From Solobacterium sp. (lineage in GTDB: Bacteria > Bacillota_I > Bacilli_A > Erysipelotrichales > Erysipelotrichaceae), in assembly GCA_017539385.1 (NCBI GenBank), contig JAFYHC010000098.1, positions 1 through 55,948 of the forward strand: a stretch of DNA of 55,948 nucleotides, given 5' to 3'. A model generated the notes under the pieces. That model was not told where the DNA came from. It worked only from the letters and a program-made list of their open reading frames with translations, and did no database searches. Position 1 is the stretch's first letter. Each line of letters starts with the position of its first letter. This document shows, one piece after another, positions 49,671 through 55,948 of the stretch. Made by a program: the position numbers and the translations under genes.

Positions 49671-50668
49671 ACCGCAGATATTTCCAGAAAAACGGCTATG
49701 AAGAAACGATCCAGAGAGGCATTGCCGGCGTGCGTACATTCCAGGGCGGTATTTCCCGGAAAATACCGGATTACAATACCGAGCTGCAGCGGCTGAAAGA
49801 GGCACTGGAACGTGCAGATGCCATAGTGATCGGTGCCGGTGCAGGATTATCCACATCGGCAGGCTATGTATATTCCGGGGAACGCTTCCGTACATACTTC
49901 AGTGATTTTGAAAAAGAATATGGGTTCCAGGATATGTATTCCGGAGGATTCTATCCATACCGTACGCCGGAAGAGAGATGGGGATTCTGGTGCCGCAATA
50001 TCTGGATCAACCGCTATGCACCGATTCCCAATGATGTCTATGCACAGCTTCTGGCACTGGTACAGGACAGGGAATACTTTGTCATTACGACAAATGTGGA
50101 TCATTGTTTCCAGCGTGCCGGCTTTGCCAAAGACCGTCTGTTTTATACGCAGGGGGATTACGGACTGTTCCAAAGCAGCGCTCCGTCCGGCATTACAGCA
50201 CACCGTACGTATGATAATGAAGTAATCGTACGGAAGATGATCCTGTCGCAGGGCTATAAGATTACCGCAGACAACTCTCTGATCATTCCGGAGGGGACAC
50301 AGCTGCGTATGACAATACCATCGGACCTTGTTCCGGTATGTCCGGATGATGGAAAGCCCATGACCATGAATCTGCGTGCAGATGATTCGTTTGTACAGGA
50401 TGATGGATGGTATGATGCCGCAGACCGCTATGCCCGCTTCCTGAAAAAATATGAAGGAAAGCACGTCCTGTTTCTGGAACTAGGTGTCGGAGGCAATACA
50501 CCGGTCATTATCAAGTATCCGTTCTGGGCAATGACGCACGAAAATCCGAATGCTGTATATGCCTGCCTGAATTACAATGAAGCATGTACACCGGAACAGA
50601 TCGAACAGCAGTCCATATGCATCAACGATGATATTGCACACATCCTGAAACAGCTTATACACAAATAA
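49667..50668 (+). CDS. Class M sirtuin (SirTM), protein ADP-ribosyltransferase
   Basis: A 333-residue sirtuin with GAGAGLSTSAGY (57-68) for NAD+ and TTNVDHCFQRAGF (141-153). In place of the deacetylase catalytic His region it has TQGDYGLFQ, with N143 and Q162 spaced 19 residues apart as in SirTM enzymes that ADP-ribosylate a lipoylated GcvH-like carrier. It partners the macrodomain gene just upstream. No gcvH-L or lplA gene lies in the window. Confidence 0.9.
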   Translation: MNRRYFQKNGYEETIQRGIAGVRTFQGGISRKIPDYNTELQRLKEALERADAIVIGAGAGLSTSAGYVYSGERFRTYFSDFEKEYGFQDMYSGGFYPYRTPEERWGFWCRNIWINRYAPIPNDVYAQLLALVQDREYFVITTNVDHCFQRAGFAKDRLFYTQGDYGLFQSSAPSGITAHRTYDNEVIVRKMILSQGYKITADNSLIIPEGTQLRMTIPSDLVPVCPDDGKPMTMNLRADDSFVQDDGWYDAADRYARFLKKYEGKHVLFLELGVGGNTPVIIKYPFWAMTHENPNAVYACLNYNEACTPEQIEQQSICINDDIAHILKQLIHK

Positions 50669-50715
50669 AACTCTTCCTGTATTTCCCGGGAAACCGGATA
50701 CAGGAAGAGTCTTTT
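50667..50715. terminator. Bidirectional terminator with palindromic loop
   Basis: A 13-bp perfect stem ACTCTTCCTGTAT (50670-50682) / ATACAGGAAGAGT (50698-50710) with T-rich flanks separates the convergent sirtuin and MerR genes. The loop contains TTTCCCGGGAAA. Confidence 0.88.
50681..50694. other. Noc-binding-site-like sequence
   Basis: ATTTCCCGGGAAAC differs in one base from the Bacillus Noc site ATTTCCCGGGAAAT. A second 13/14 match, ATTTCCCGGAAAAT, lies at 49751-49764 inside the sirtuin gene, and CCTTCCCGGGAAAT (12/14) at 8316-8329 in mfd. Confidence 0.45.
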
Positions 50716-51322
50716 ACAATTGCGTCACAAATACGATAAACAGGATGGTCAGGACCGCTGCAGCCGCAAGCAATGCAATATGCAGCAAACGATGCCTGTC
50801 CCAGTAGCCCTGCAATTGCTTCTGCTGTTTCTGCAGGGGATTATAGATGAGATCCGGTGTACGGGGACCGTGTCCGGGAGAATATTCGATTCTGGATGCC
50901 GCAAGGACCGTCTCTGCCGAAAGAATATCGAAGAATGTATATCCCTGTTCTTCTTTGTCATGAATGGCATTGAGATATGCATTGGGATCGATCTGGTCCA
51001 GTGTGATATTGGAATTCTGTATTTCCCGGCATAAGGATAAGACACCATCCAGTTCTTCCTGCTGCTTCTGCAGGAGTTCGATCTGCTGTGTGATCTGTTC
51101 CTGCAGATCGATCCTGTGATCCAGCAGATCCTTGATCACAGTAACGGAGAAGCCCAGTTTGCGCAGCAATACGATCTTTTGCAGGCGTTCTGCGTCTTCT
51201 GTGCTGTATTCTCTTTCTTCCGAATGTTCACTGCGTTTCGGGGAAATAAGACCCTGTTTCTCATAAAAGCGTATTGCTGAGCGGGGAATATCCAGCATCT
51301 CTTCCAGTTCTTTCGTTTTCAT
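50714..51322 (-). CDS. MerR-family regulator with C-terminal membrane segment
   Basis: A 202-residue protein. The MerR winged helix is at about 1-70 (KTKELEEMLDIPRSAIRFYE, then REYSTEDAERLQKI), a Gln/Glu-rich coiled coil at about 75-115, a middle region and a terminal hydrophobic segment (about 178-199, LLHIALLAAAAVLTILFIVFV). ATG 51322 has GGAGG five bases upstream; an ATG at 51334 overlaps that SD. Effector unknown. The promoter has the 19-bp spacing of MerR-controlled promoters. Confidence 0.88.
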   Translation of the reverse strand: MKTKELEEMLDIPRSAIRFYEKQGLISPKRSEHSEEREYSTEDAERLQKIVLLRKLGFSVTVIKDLLDHRIDLQEQITQQIELLQKQQEELDGVLSLCREIQNSNITLDQIDPNAYLNAIHDKEEQGYTFFDILSAETVLAASRIEYSPGHGPRTPDLIYNPLQKQQKQLQGYWDRHRLLHIALLAAAAVLTILFIVFVTQL

Positions 51323-51340
51323 ATGGTCCTCCATACCTGC

Positions 51341-51371
51341 ACTATACGGTATAAACCTTGTTTACAGTCAA
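51341..51371 (-). promoter_or_regulatory. MerR-type promoter with 19-bp spacer
   Basis: On the minus strand TTGACT (51371-51366), 19 bases, TATAGT (51346-51341). The spacer includes GGTTTATACC, a partial dyad. Over-long spacers are typical of promoters untwisted by MerR proteins, so autoregulation is likely. Confidence 0.6.
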
Positions 51372-51443
51372 TACCCATACACGAAAGCAGAATAATTTTC
51401 TTCCGCAGGGTGTCATATTACAATGATGCCAGAGGAAAAACCT

Positions 51444-51983
51444 ATGTTAAATGCAGTACTGATTCTGATCCTTCTGTGTGAGGTTTGGGGACTGACCTAT
51501 GCCGGATGGCGCTATATCCTGAAGTCCATGATGTTTTATACCCAATTGTCCAACGCAGCGGCGTTTTTCTCTGCACTGGCATTGCTTGTATTTGGACAGC
51601 AGCCATGGATCACGGCATTCCGGTATCTTTCTGTCTGTATGCTGATGATGACCATATTTGTACTGGTGCCGACAATGAAAGACACCAGGCTGCTGCTATG
51701 GTCAAGAGCCGGATTCTTCCTGCATATCTTATGTCCGCTTCTGAACCTGGTGAGTTATCTTTTTCTGGAAGCACATGCAGGAAAAAGCATGATCATTGTG
51801 CCGGTCCTTGTGACACTGGTGTACGGGGATATCATGCTGTATTTTAACTACCAGCGAAAAGTAGACGGACCATATCCGTTTCTGCGTGTGTATCATCAAA
51901 GCAAACGTGCAACAGTATTGTGGTTTACGGCATTATTGTGCGTAATCGTATTATTTGCATCAGCAGTGATGGCTGTCAGCTGA
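51444..51983 (+). CDS. Six-TM membrane protein, unknown (Pr6Pr-like?)
   Basis: A 179-residue integral membrane protein with about six segments; the YTQLSNAAAF stretch near residue 33 recalls the (F)T..SN motif of Pr6Pr-type membrane proteins. ATG 51444 with AGAGGA seven bases upstream is preferred over ATGs at 51423/51426. It precedes another membrane protein by 38 bp. No function can be assigned. Confidence 0.7.
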   Translation: MLNAVLILILLCEVWGLTYAGWRYILKSMMFYTQLSNAAAFFSALALLVFGQQPWITAFRYLSVCMLMMTIFVLVPTMKDTRLLLWSRAGFFLHILCPLLNLVSYLFLEAHAGKSMIIVPVLVTLVYGDIMLYFNYQRKVDGPYPFLRVYHQSKRATVLWFTALLCVIVLFASAVMAVS

Positions 51984-52021
51984 GATCTCGTATTAAAATA
52001 TACTCGGAAACAGGAGTAAAC

Positions 52022-52675
52022 ATGCAAAAAAAACGAATCCGTGAAGCAGCGGACAGATGGCATCTGGAATACGATTACAGGACATTTATCAATTCAGCAG
52101 GCTCCGCCGGCATCATGGCGTTTTTCGCACTGTATAACGGATATCTGGGACTGGCACATGGCTCTGTATGGCATGGCAGTGTATGCGTCTATTATCTGTT
52201 TCTGGCGGTATTGCGAGCTGTATTGATCCTGTATGAACGTAGGGCAGGTGCACATCGGCGCACGATCTATTACATTGTTACGGCATGTCTGCTGGTGACA
52301 AATTTCTGCATGATCGGACCAATCTATCTTCTTGTAACGATGCGCAAGCCGGTAAATATGACATTGACTGCAGCAATCATCATGGCAGCGTATACAACAT
52401 ATAAAATCATCATGGCAGCTGTAAATCTGCGCAAAAGAAAACAAAGCACCAATGACTTTGTATGGCTTCTTCGTACCATTGGCTTTATCGATGCCTTGAT
52501 GTCCCTTTTATCACTGCAGAATACACTCATTATGGTCAACGGCGGCAGTACGGATGCAAATATGCTGAAATTATCCGCCTTTACCGGCGCAGTCATATGG
52601 GCAATTGTCACCGGCATGTCCATCTGGGCAATGATACGAAAAAAGAAGGAAACCTATGAAACAGTATATCGTTGA
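52022..52675 (+). CDS. Six-TM membrane protein, unknown
   Basis: A 217-residue membrane protein; hydrophobic segments at about 25-45, 60-75, 90-112, 116-135, 160-178 and 186-205. ATG 52022 has AGGAG upstream; the longer frame from 51920 runs through the preceding gene. It overlaps the PhzF gene by 20 bp. No family was recognised. Confidence 0.75.
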   Translation: MQKKRIREAADRWHLEYDYRTFINSAGSAGIMAFFALYNGYLGLAHGSVWHGSVCVYYLFLAVLRAVLILYERRAGAHRRTIYYIVTACLLVTNFCMIGPIYLLVTMRKPVNMTLTAAIIMAAYTTYKIIMAAVNLRKRKQSTNDFVWLLRTIGFIDALMSLLSLQNTLIMVNGGSTDANMLKLSAFTGAVIWAIVTGMSIWAMIRKKKETYETVYR

Positions 52676-53441
52676 TGCATTTACAGATATCCCATTTACC
52701 GGCAATCCTGCGGCAGTATGCGTACTGGATGCGTGGATCCCGGAAGAAAGCATGATGAAGCTTGCACGGGAAAACAATCTCTCTGAGACTGCTTTCCTGG
52801 TACGCGAAGAGCAGGGATGGCATCTGCGCTGGTTTACGCCGACAACAGAAGTGGAATTGTGCGGACATGCGACACTGGCTTCTGCGTATGTCATTCTGAA
52901 TCACTATGACACAGAAAAGCAGGAAGTGCGTTTTCATACCATGAGCGGGGAACTGACCGTGGTGCGCAAAGACGGGATGTATGAGATGAATTTCCCAACC
53001 TATGCACTGGAAGAAATACCGGTCAGTGATGCCATGGAATCCGCTTTTGGCATGCGTCCGCTCAAAGCAGTGCTTGGTCTGGATCTGGTATGCGTCTTTG
53101 CCCACGAGGACAATGTACGCACCATGACACCGGATCAGGAATTGCTGAAGCAATTGCCCGGACGCATCCAGAACGCAACGGCACAGGGAAAAGATACAGA
53201 CTGCGTATCCCGCAGCTTCTGTCCAAAGCTTGGCATTGCGGAGGACCCGGTATGCGGATCAGCACACTGCGCCATCGCACCCTATTGGGCATCTGTACTG
53301 CAGAAGCAGACGATACAGGCATACCAGGCATCTTTGCGCGGGGGAATGCTGTACTGCACGCCGCAGACAGACGGGCGCATATCGATCTGCGGGAAGGCAG
53401 TATTGATCGCTGTCAGTGAAATCATTACACCCATCTTATAA
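52656..53441 (+). CDS. PhzF-family isomerase-like protein
   Basis: A 261-residue protein with two-fold diaminopimelate-epimerase-like architecture. E44 in NLSETAF is the family's catalytic Glu; GHATLA and EDPVCGSAH are the other active-site loops. Family members isomerise small metabolites (for example in phenazine synthesis); the substrate here is unknown, and no phenazine genes are present. It starts within the end of the membrane-protein gene. Confidence 0.92.
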   Translation: MKQYIVDAFTDIPFTGNPAAVCVLDAWIPEESMMKLARENNLSETAFLVREEQGWHLRWFTPTTEVELCGHATLASAYVILNHYDTEKQEVRFHTMSGELTVVRKDGMYEMNFPTYALEEIPVSDAMESAFGMRPLKAVLGLDLVCVFAHEDNVRTMTPDQELLKQLPGRIQNATAQGKDTDCVSRSFCPKLGIAEDPVCGSAHCAIAPYWASVLQKQTIQAYQASLRGGMLYCTPQTDGRISICGKAVLIAVSEIITPIL

Positions 53442-53481
53442 AAATAACCTCTTTTGTAATAATGAATGCAGAGGTCGTAAT

Positions 53482-53805
53482 ATGTCTGAAGTTTACCACG
53501 GAAGTATTGAAATTGTTTCCAATCCGGAACTCAAAATTCTTCATTTTGATAAAATGACGGACGAATGGTTAGATTTCATTGCAGACTGTCGTGCCGGGCA
53601 GACGCATCCATATGATATTGTTGAGGGACCGATGGCGGATGATGCAGTATGGAATTATGTAAATGATTTTCTTGCCGGAAATATCAGCAGAACAGCCTTT
53701 TGGGAACTTGCCAAATTCAGACATCCTACAAATCAAATCAGTTTTCACAGTGCACGTGCTCTTACTTGCCTGAAATATCTTGGGAGTGATGAAGTGTATG
53801 AATGA
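53482..53805 (+). CDS. DUF3990-like protein with internal deletion
   Basis: A 107-residue protein. It begins VYHGSIEIVSNPE, as DUF3990 (ADP-ribosyltransferase-like toxin family) proteins do, but goes directly to the C-terminal part (ILHFDKMTDEWLDFIADCRAG, YDIVEGPMADDAVW, NQISFHSARALTCLKYL). The middle portion with the DFGxGFY region and adjacent helix, expected from my memory of the family, is missing. It may be a non-toxic relic. ATG 53482 with GAGG is chosen. The composition is more AT-rich than the surroundings. Confidence 0.75.
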   Translation: MSEVYHGSIEIVSNPELKILHFDKMTDEWLDFIADCRAGQTHPYDIVEGPMADDAVWNYVNDFLAGNISRTAFWELAKFRHPTNQISFHSARALTCLKYLGSDEVYE

Positions 53806-54238
53806 AATAGAAAAAGATAGTATTTATTATTTTTGCAGTCTGATTGAGTTTATTGCCAGAGCCACGAAGAATCACAGATCAGATGTCATAAATTATTTTT
53901 CGGAAGAAGACATAAAGCATCAACTCAAAATGGCTGATCTGAATCACACGCTTTCATTTGAACAGGTGTCAGATGAAATTGTTGAAGATTATAAAATACC
54001 GGATGGTGATTTCGATACAGTAAAAGAATGTAAATATGCCGTTCCATCTGTTCTTTCAATTGGCAGAGTTTATCAGCAGCTGGTCATATCTTTGAAAGGG
54101 GAAGAACCGGCAAAAGTGATTAAAAAGGTATTCTCCTCTTTTATCAGTGATGAAATATCGGATTTCAATTCGAATGTATATTATTCGAATCCAGATTATC
54201 TTTTAAAGTCTTATGAAGCCAATGAATTATTGATGTGA
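53798..54238 (+). CDS. Uncharacterised protein following the DUF3990-like gene
   Basis: A 146-residue cytoplasmic protein of unknown family. Residues 8-55 (YYFCSLIEFIARATKNHRSD through EDIKHQLKMAD) are helical. It overlaps the DUF3990-like gene by 8 bp and is equally AT-rich, so the two form a module; an antitoxin or immunity role is possible but only by position. ATG 53798 is preferred over 53789 or an upstream TTG. Confidence 0.7.
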   Translation: MNEIEKDSIYYFCSLIEFIARATKNHRSDVINYFSEEDIKHQLKMADLNHTLSFEQVSDEIVEDYKIPDGDFDTVKECKYAVPSVLSIGRVYQQLVISLKGEEPAKVIKKVFSSFISDEISDFNSNVYYSNPDYLLKSYEANELLM

Positions 54239-54264
54239 TCGAAGAAATACCGGGAGAATTCATC

Positions 54265-54292
54265 AAAGAGACTAAGCAGTCTCTTTCTTTTA
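54265..54292. terminator. Terminator between convergent small genes
   Basis: AAAGAGACT-AAGC-AGTCTCTTT followed by CTTTTATTTTT on the plus strand; it can also serve the minus-strand Cys-rich gene. Confidence 0.85.
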
Positions 54293-54469
54293 TTTTTGAT
54301 GCAGTATGCGCAGGCAGTAGGGAAGTGTGGATGTGACAACATCCCGGTGATTTGCAACGCATTCGAAGCAATTGCCATGACGCGGACAGTCCCGCGGACA
54401 GGGGCAGTTCTTCTCAATCAATGGATTAACCGGCTTTGTTTCGTCTTTTGGTGCTGGGCATGCGATCAT
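54290..54469 (-). CDS. Small cysteine-rich protein
   Basis: A 59-residue protein with NCPCPRDCPRHGNCFECVANH and a terminal LPYCLR: seven to eight Cys in a pattern seen in small Cys-rich (DUF6485-type) proteins of anaerobic Bacillota, likely metal-binding. ATG 54469 has GGAGG nine bases upstream; the frame to 54637 is not supported. No signal peptide is seen. Confidence 0.75.
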   Translation of the reverse strand: MIACPAPKDETKPVNPLIEKNCPCPRDCPRHGNCFECVANHRDVVTSTLPYCLRILHQK

Positions 54470-54514
54470 AGTGTTTGTCCTCCATGTATATTGTAATAAC
54501 CGTATGGTGTGGTG

Positions 54515-54539
54515 AAAATATTCTATAGAAGAATATTTT
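54515..54539. promoter_or_regulatory. Inverted repeat upstream of the malic enzyme gene
   Basis: AAAATATTCT-ATAGA-AGAATATTTT, a perfect 10-bp inverted repeat with a 5-bp spacer, about 65 bp before the malic enzyme start. It shares ATATTCT/AGAATAT half-sites with the dyad at 4841-4858. It could be a regulator site or an RNA hairpin. Confidence 0.4.
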
Positions 54540-54604
54540 TTATCATAAATGCATTCTGGACAATTGCATGCATATTCAATACACTTACCTCGGAGGAAAT
54601 CATT

Positions 54605-55777
54605 ATGAACTATGCAGAAGAATCCCTGAAGAAACACTATGAATGGAAGGGCAAGATCGAAGTCGTTACACGTGCACCGGTCGATAATGCCGAAGCACTG
54701 AGTCTTGCCTATACGCCGGGCGTAGCACAGCCATGCCTGGAGATCCAGAAAGATATCAATAAGAGTTTTGAACTGACCCGCAGATGGAACACGGTAGCGG
54801 TCGTTACCGATGGTACAGCGGTATTGGGACTGGGTGACATCGGTCCGGAAGCCGGCATGCCGGTCATGGAAGGCAAATGTGCTCTGTTCAAGGCATTCGG
54901 TGATGTGGATGCCATTCCGTTATGCGTACGTTCCAAAGACGTGGATGACATTGTAAAGACCGTATCCCTGTTAGCAGGTTCGTTTGGCGGCGTCAACCTG
55001 GAAGACATTTCCGCACCGCGCTGCTTCGAGATCGAAAAGAAACTGAAGGAATGCACGGATATCCCGATCTTCCACGATGACCAGCATGGTACAGCTGTTA
55101 TCACACTGGCAGGTCTGATGAATGCACTGAAGCTTGTCGGCAAGAAGATCGAAGACGTCAAGATCGTTACGTCCGGTGCCGGTGCAGCAGGTATTGCCAT
55201 CATTAAGCTTCTCATGGCCATGGGTCTGAAACATGTCATTATGACAGACCGCAAGGGTGCCATCTATGAGGGAAGAGACGGCCTGAACCCGATCAAGGAA
55301 GAAATGGCAAAGATCACCAACTTTGATCATGAAAAGGGAACACTGGCAGAAATCATCCATGACGCCGATGTATTTATCGGTGTATCCGCTCCGGGCACAC
55401 TGACAGCGGACATGGTACGCACCATGGCAAAAGACCCGATCATCTTTGCATGCGCCAACCCGACCCCGGAGATCTTCCCGGATGAAGCAAAAGCAGCCGG
55501 TGCTGCTGTCGTTTCCACCGGAAGAAGCGATTTCCCGAACCAGGTCAACAACGTACTGTGCTTCCCGGGTATCTTCCGCGGTGCACTGGATGTACGTGCT
55601 TCGGACATCAACGATGCCATGAAGATCGCTGCAGCGAAGGCCATTGCCTCTCTGGTGAGCGATGAAGAGCTGAATGCGGATTACATCCTGCCGGCAGCCT
55701 TTGATCCGCGTGTCAAAGATGCAGTAGCCAAAGCAGTAGCCGAAGCCGCAAGAGAATCCGGCGTAGCGCGCATCTGA
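54605..55777 (+). CDS. NAD-dependent malic enzyme (malate to pyruvate)
   Basis: A 390-residue short bacterial-type malic enzyme. The N-terminal part has AYTPGVAQPC with the catalytic Tyr; catalytic Lys is in MEGKCALFKAFG; EDISAPRCFEIE, FHDDQHGTA and the NAD-binding GAGAAGIAIIKLL follow. It decarboxylates malate to pyruvate in the cytoplasm. ATG 54605 with CGGAGGAAA is the start. The terminator after the gene is followed directly by a group II intron. Confidence 0.95.
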   Translation: MNYAEESLKKHYEWKGKIEVVTRAPVDNAEALSLAYTPGVAQPCLEIQKDINKSFELTRRWNTVAVVTDGTAVLGLGDIGPEAGMPVMEGKCALFKAFGDVDAIPLCVRSKDVDDIVKTVSLLAGSFGGVNLEDISAPRCFEIEKKLKECTDIPIFHDDQHGTAVITLAGLMNALKLVGKKIEDVKIVTSGAGAAGIAIIKLLMAMGLKHVIMTDRKGAIYEGRDGLNPIKEEMAKITNFDHEKGTLAEIIHDADVFIGVSAPGTLTADMVRTMAKDPIIFACANPTPEIFPDEAKAAGAAVVSTGRSDFPNQVNNVLCFPGIFRGALDVRASDINDAMKIAAAKAIASLVSDEELNADYILPAAFDPRVKDAVAKAVAEAARESGVARI

Positions 55778-55786
55778 GTAACCATG

Positions 55787-55820
55787 AAAGCATTGAAGAG
55801 AATATCTTCGATGCTTTTTT
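55787..55820 (+). terminator. Terminator of the malic enzyme gene
   Basis: AAAGCATTGAAGA (55787-55799) pairs with TCTTCGATGCTTT (55805-55817) with one G-U, followed by T's. It is the presumed insertion site of the intron at 55822. Confidence 0.88.
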
Positions 55821-55821
55821 C

Positions 55822-55948
55822 GTGTGCCGGGCATGGCACATGTCTCGGAGGCTGAAATGTACCTCCAGCCAAGGGTGGTAACCCCTAAGGCTTAGCCAAA
55901 CTCAAGGGTGTCCTGGAATGGGAAACTGTTCCTTAACCGCGAGGGGAA
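55822..55948 (+). mobile_element. Group II intron (IIC-like), 5' end, truncated by the window
   Basis: It begins GTGTGCCGGGCATGGCAC, then CTCAAGGGTGTCCTGGAATGG and CCTTAACCGCGAGGGG. These match the start of domain I of bacterial group II introns, including the GUGUGCCCGGCAUGG start and CAAGGGUGUCC block known from the Oceanobacillus iheyensis IIC intron. It starts exactly after the T tract of an intrinsic terminator, the target type of IIC introns. The reverse transcriptase and 3' end lie beyond the window. Confidence 0.85.

Overview
The window is a chromosomal replication-origin region of a low- to mid-GC Bacillota. Gene content (rnpA-yidC-jag next to dnaA, dnaN-rlbA-recF-gyrB-gyrA, a serS T-box, short SRP RNA, tadA-dnaX-ybaB-recR, Noc and Soj/Spo0J, PTS sugar uptake) suggests an anaerobic gut-type lineage such as Erysipelotrichia. 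That placement is inference. No CRISPR array, rRNA or tRNA was seen.

Layout. 1-1172: tail of an IS200/IS605 TnpB with its right end, abutting a Gln-rich repeat protein of unknown function. 1227-5875: a beta-glucoside PTS locus (EIIBC, 6-phospho-beta-glucosidase, EIIA-Glc type) with a divergent LysR regulator. 5884-11398: a tightly overlapping minus-strand housekeeping operon (unknown membrane protein, pth, mfd, rqcP, divIC). 11520-12326: a VanY-like M15 protein with altered catalytic residues. 12392-14525: rpmH-rnpA-yidC-jag, unusually on the same strand as dnaA. 14490-14982: the DnaA-box-rich origin, then dnaA, dnaN, rlbA, recF, gyrB and gyrA. 23561-28106 (minus): an ECF sigma factor, a membrane protein and a three-gene ABC transporter, then an RHH protein. 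28491-36037: serS under a T-box, SRP RNA, tadA, dnaX, ybaB, recR, fhs and a PUA-like unknown. 36024-48340: mnmG, a ThyX-like unknown, rsmG, noc, parA, parB running without a break into atpIBEFHAGDC. 48398-53441: accessory genes including a zinc macrodomain/SirTM sirtuin pair, a MerR-type regulator with a membrane anchor, two membrane proteins and a PhzF protein. 53482-54238: an AT-rich remnant of a DUF3990-type toxin module. 54290-55820: a small Cys-rich protein and NAD malic enzyme, whose terminator is followed at 55822 by the 5' end of a group II (IIC-like) intron cut by the window edge.

How the parts fit. The window codes for both centromere-binding proteins (Spo0J/ParB and Noc) and also holds candidate sites for both. 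Two perfect parS sequences (TGTTTCACGTGAAACA) flank serS. One of them sits inside the serS T-box leader, exactly where Stem III of the riboswitch should be, so one 24-bp palindrome appears to serve as chromosome-segregation site and as riboswitch hairpin. This is the most striking observation. Others are a two-carboxylate (E26/E59) ATP synthase c subunit suggestive of Na+ coupling, a self-contained ECF-sigma/ABC module with an ECF-like promoter, a minimal macrodomain-SirTM pair, and a GyrA with Gly at the usual acidic quinolone-contact position.
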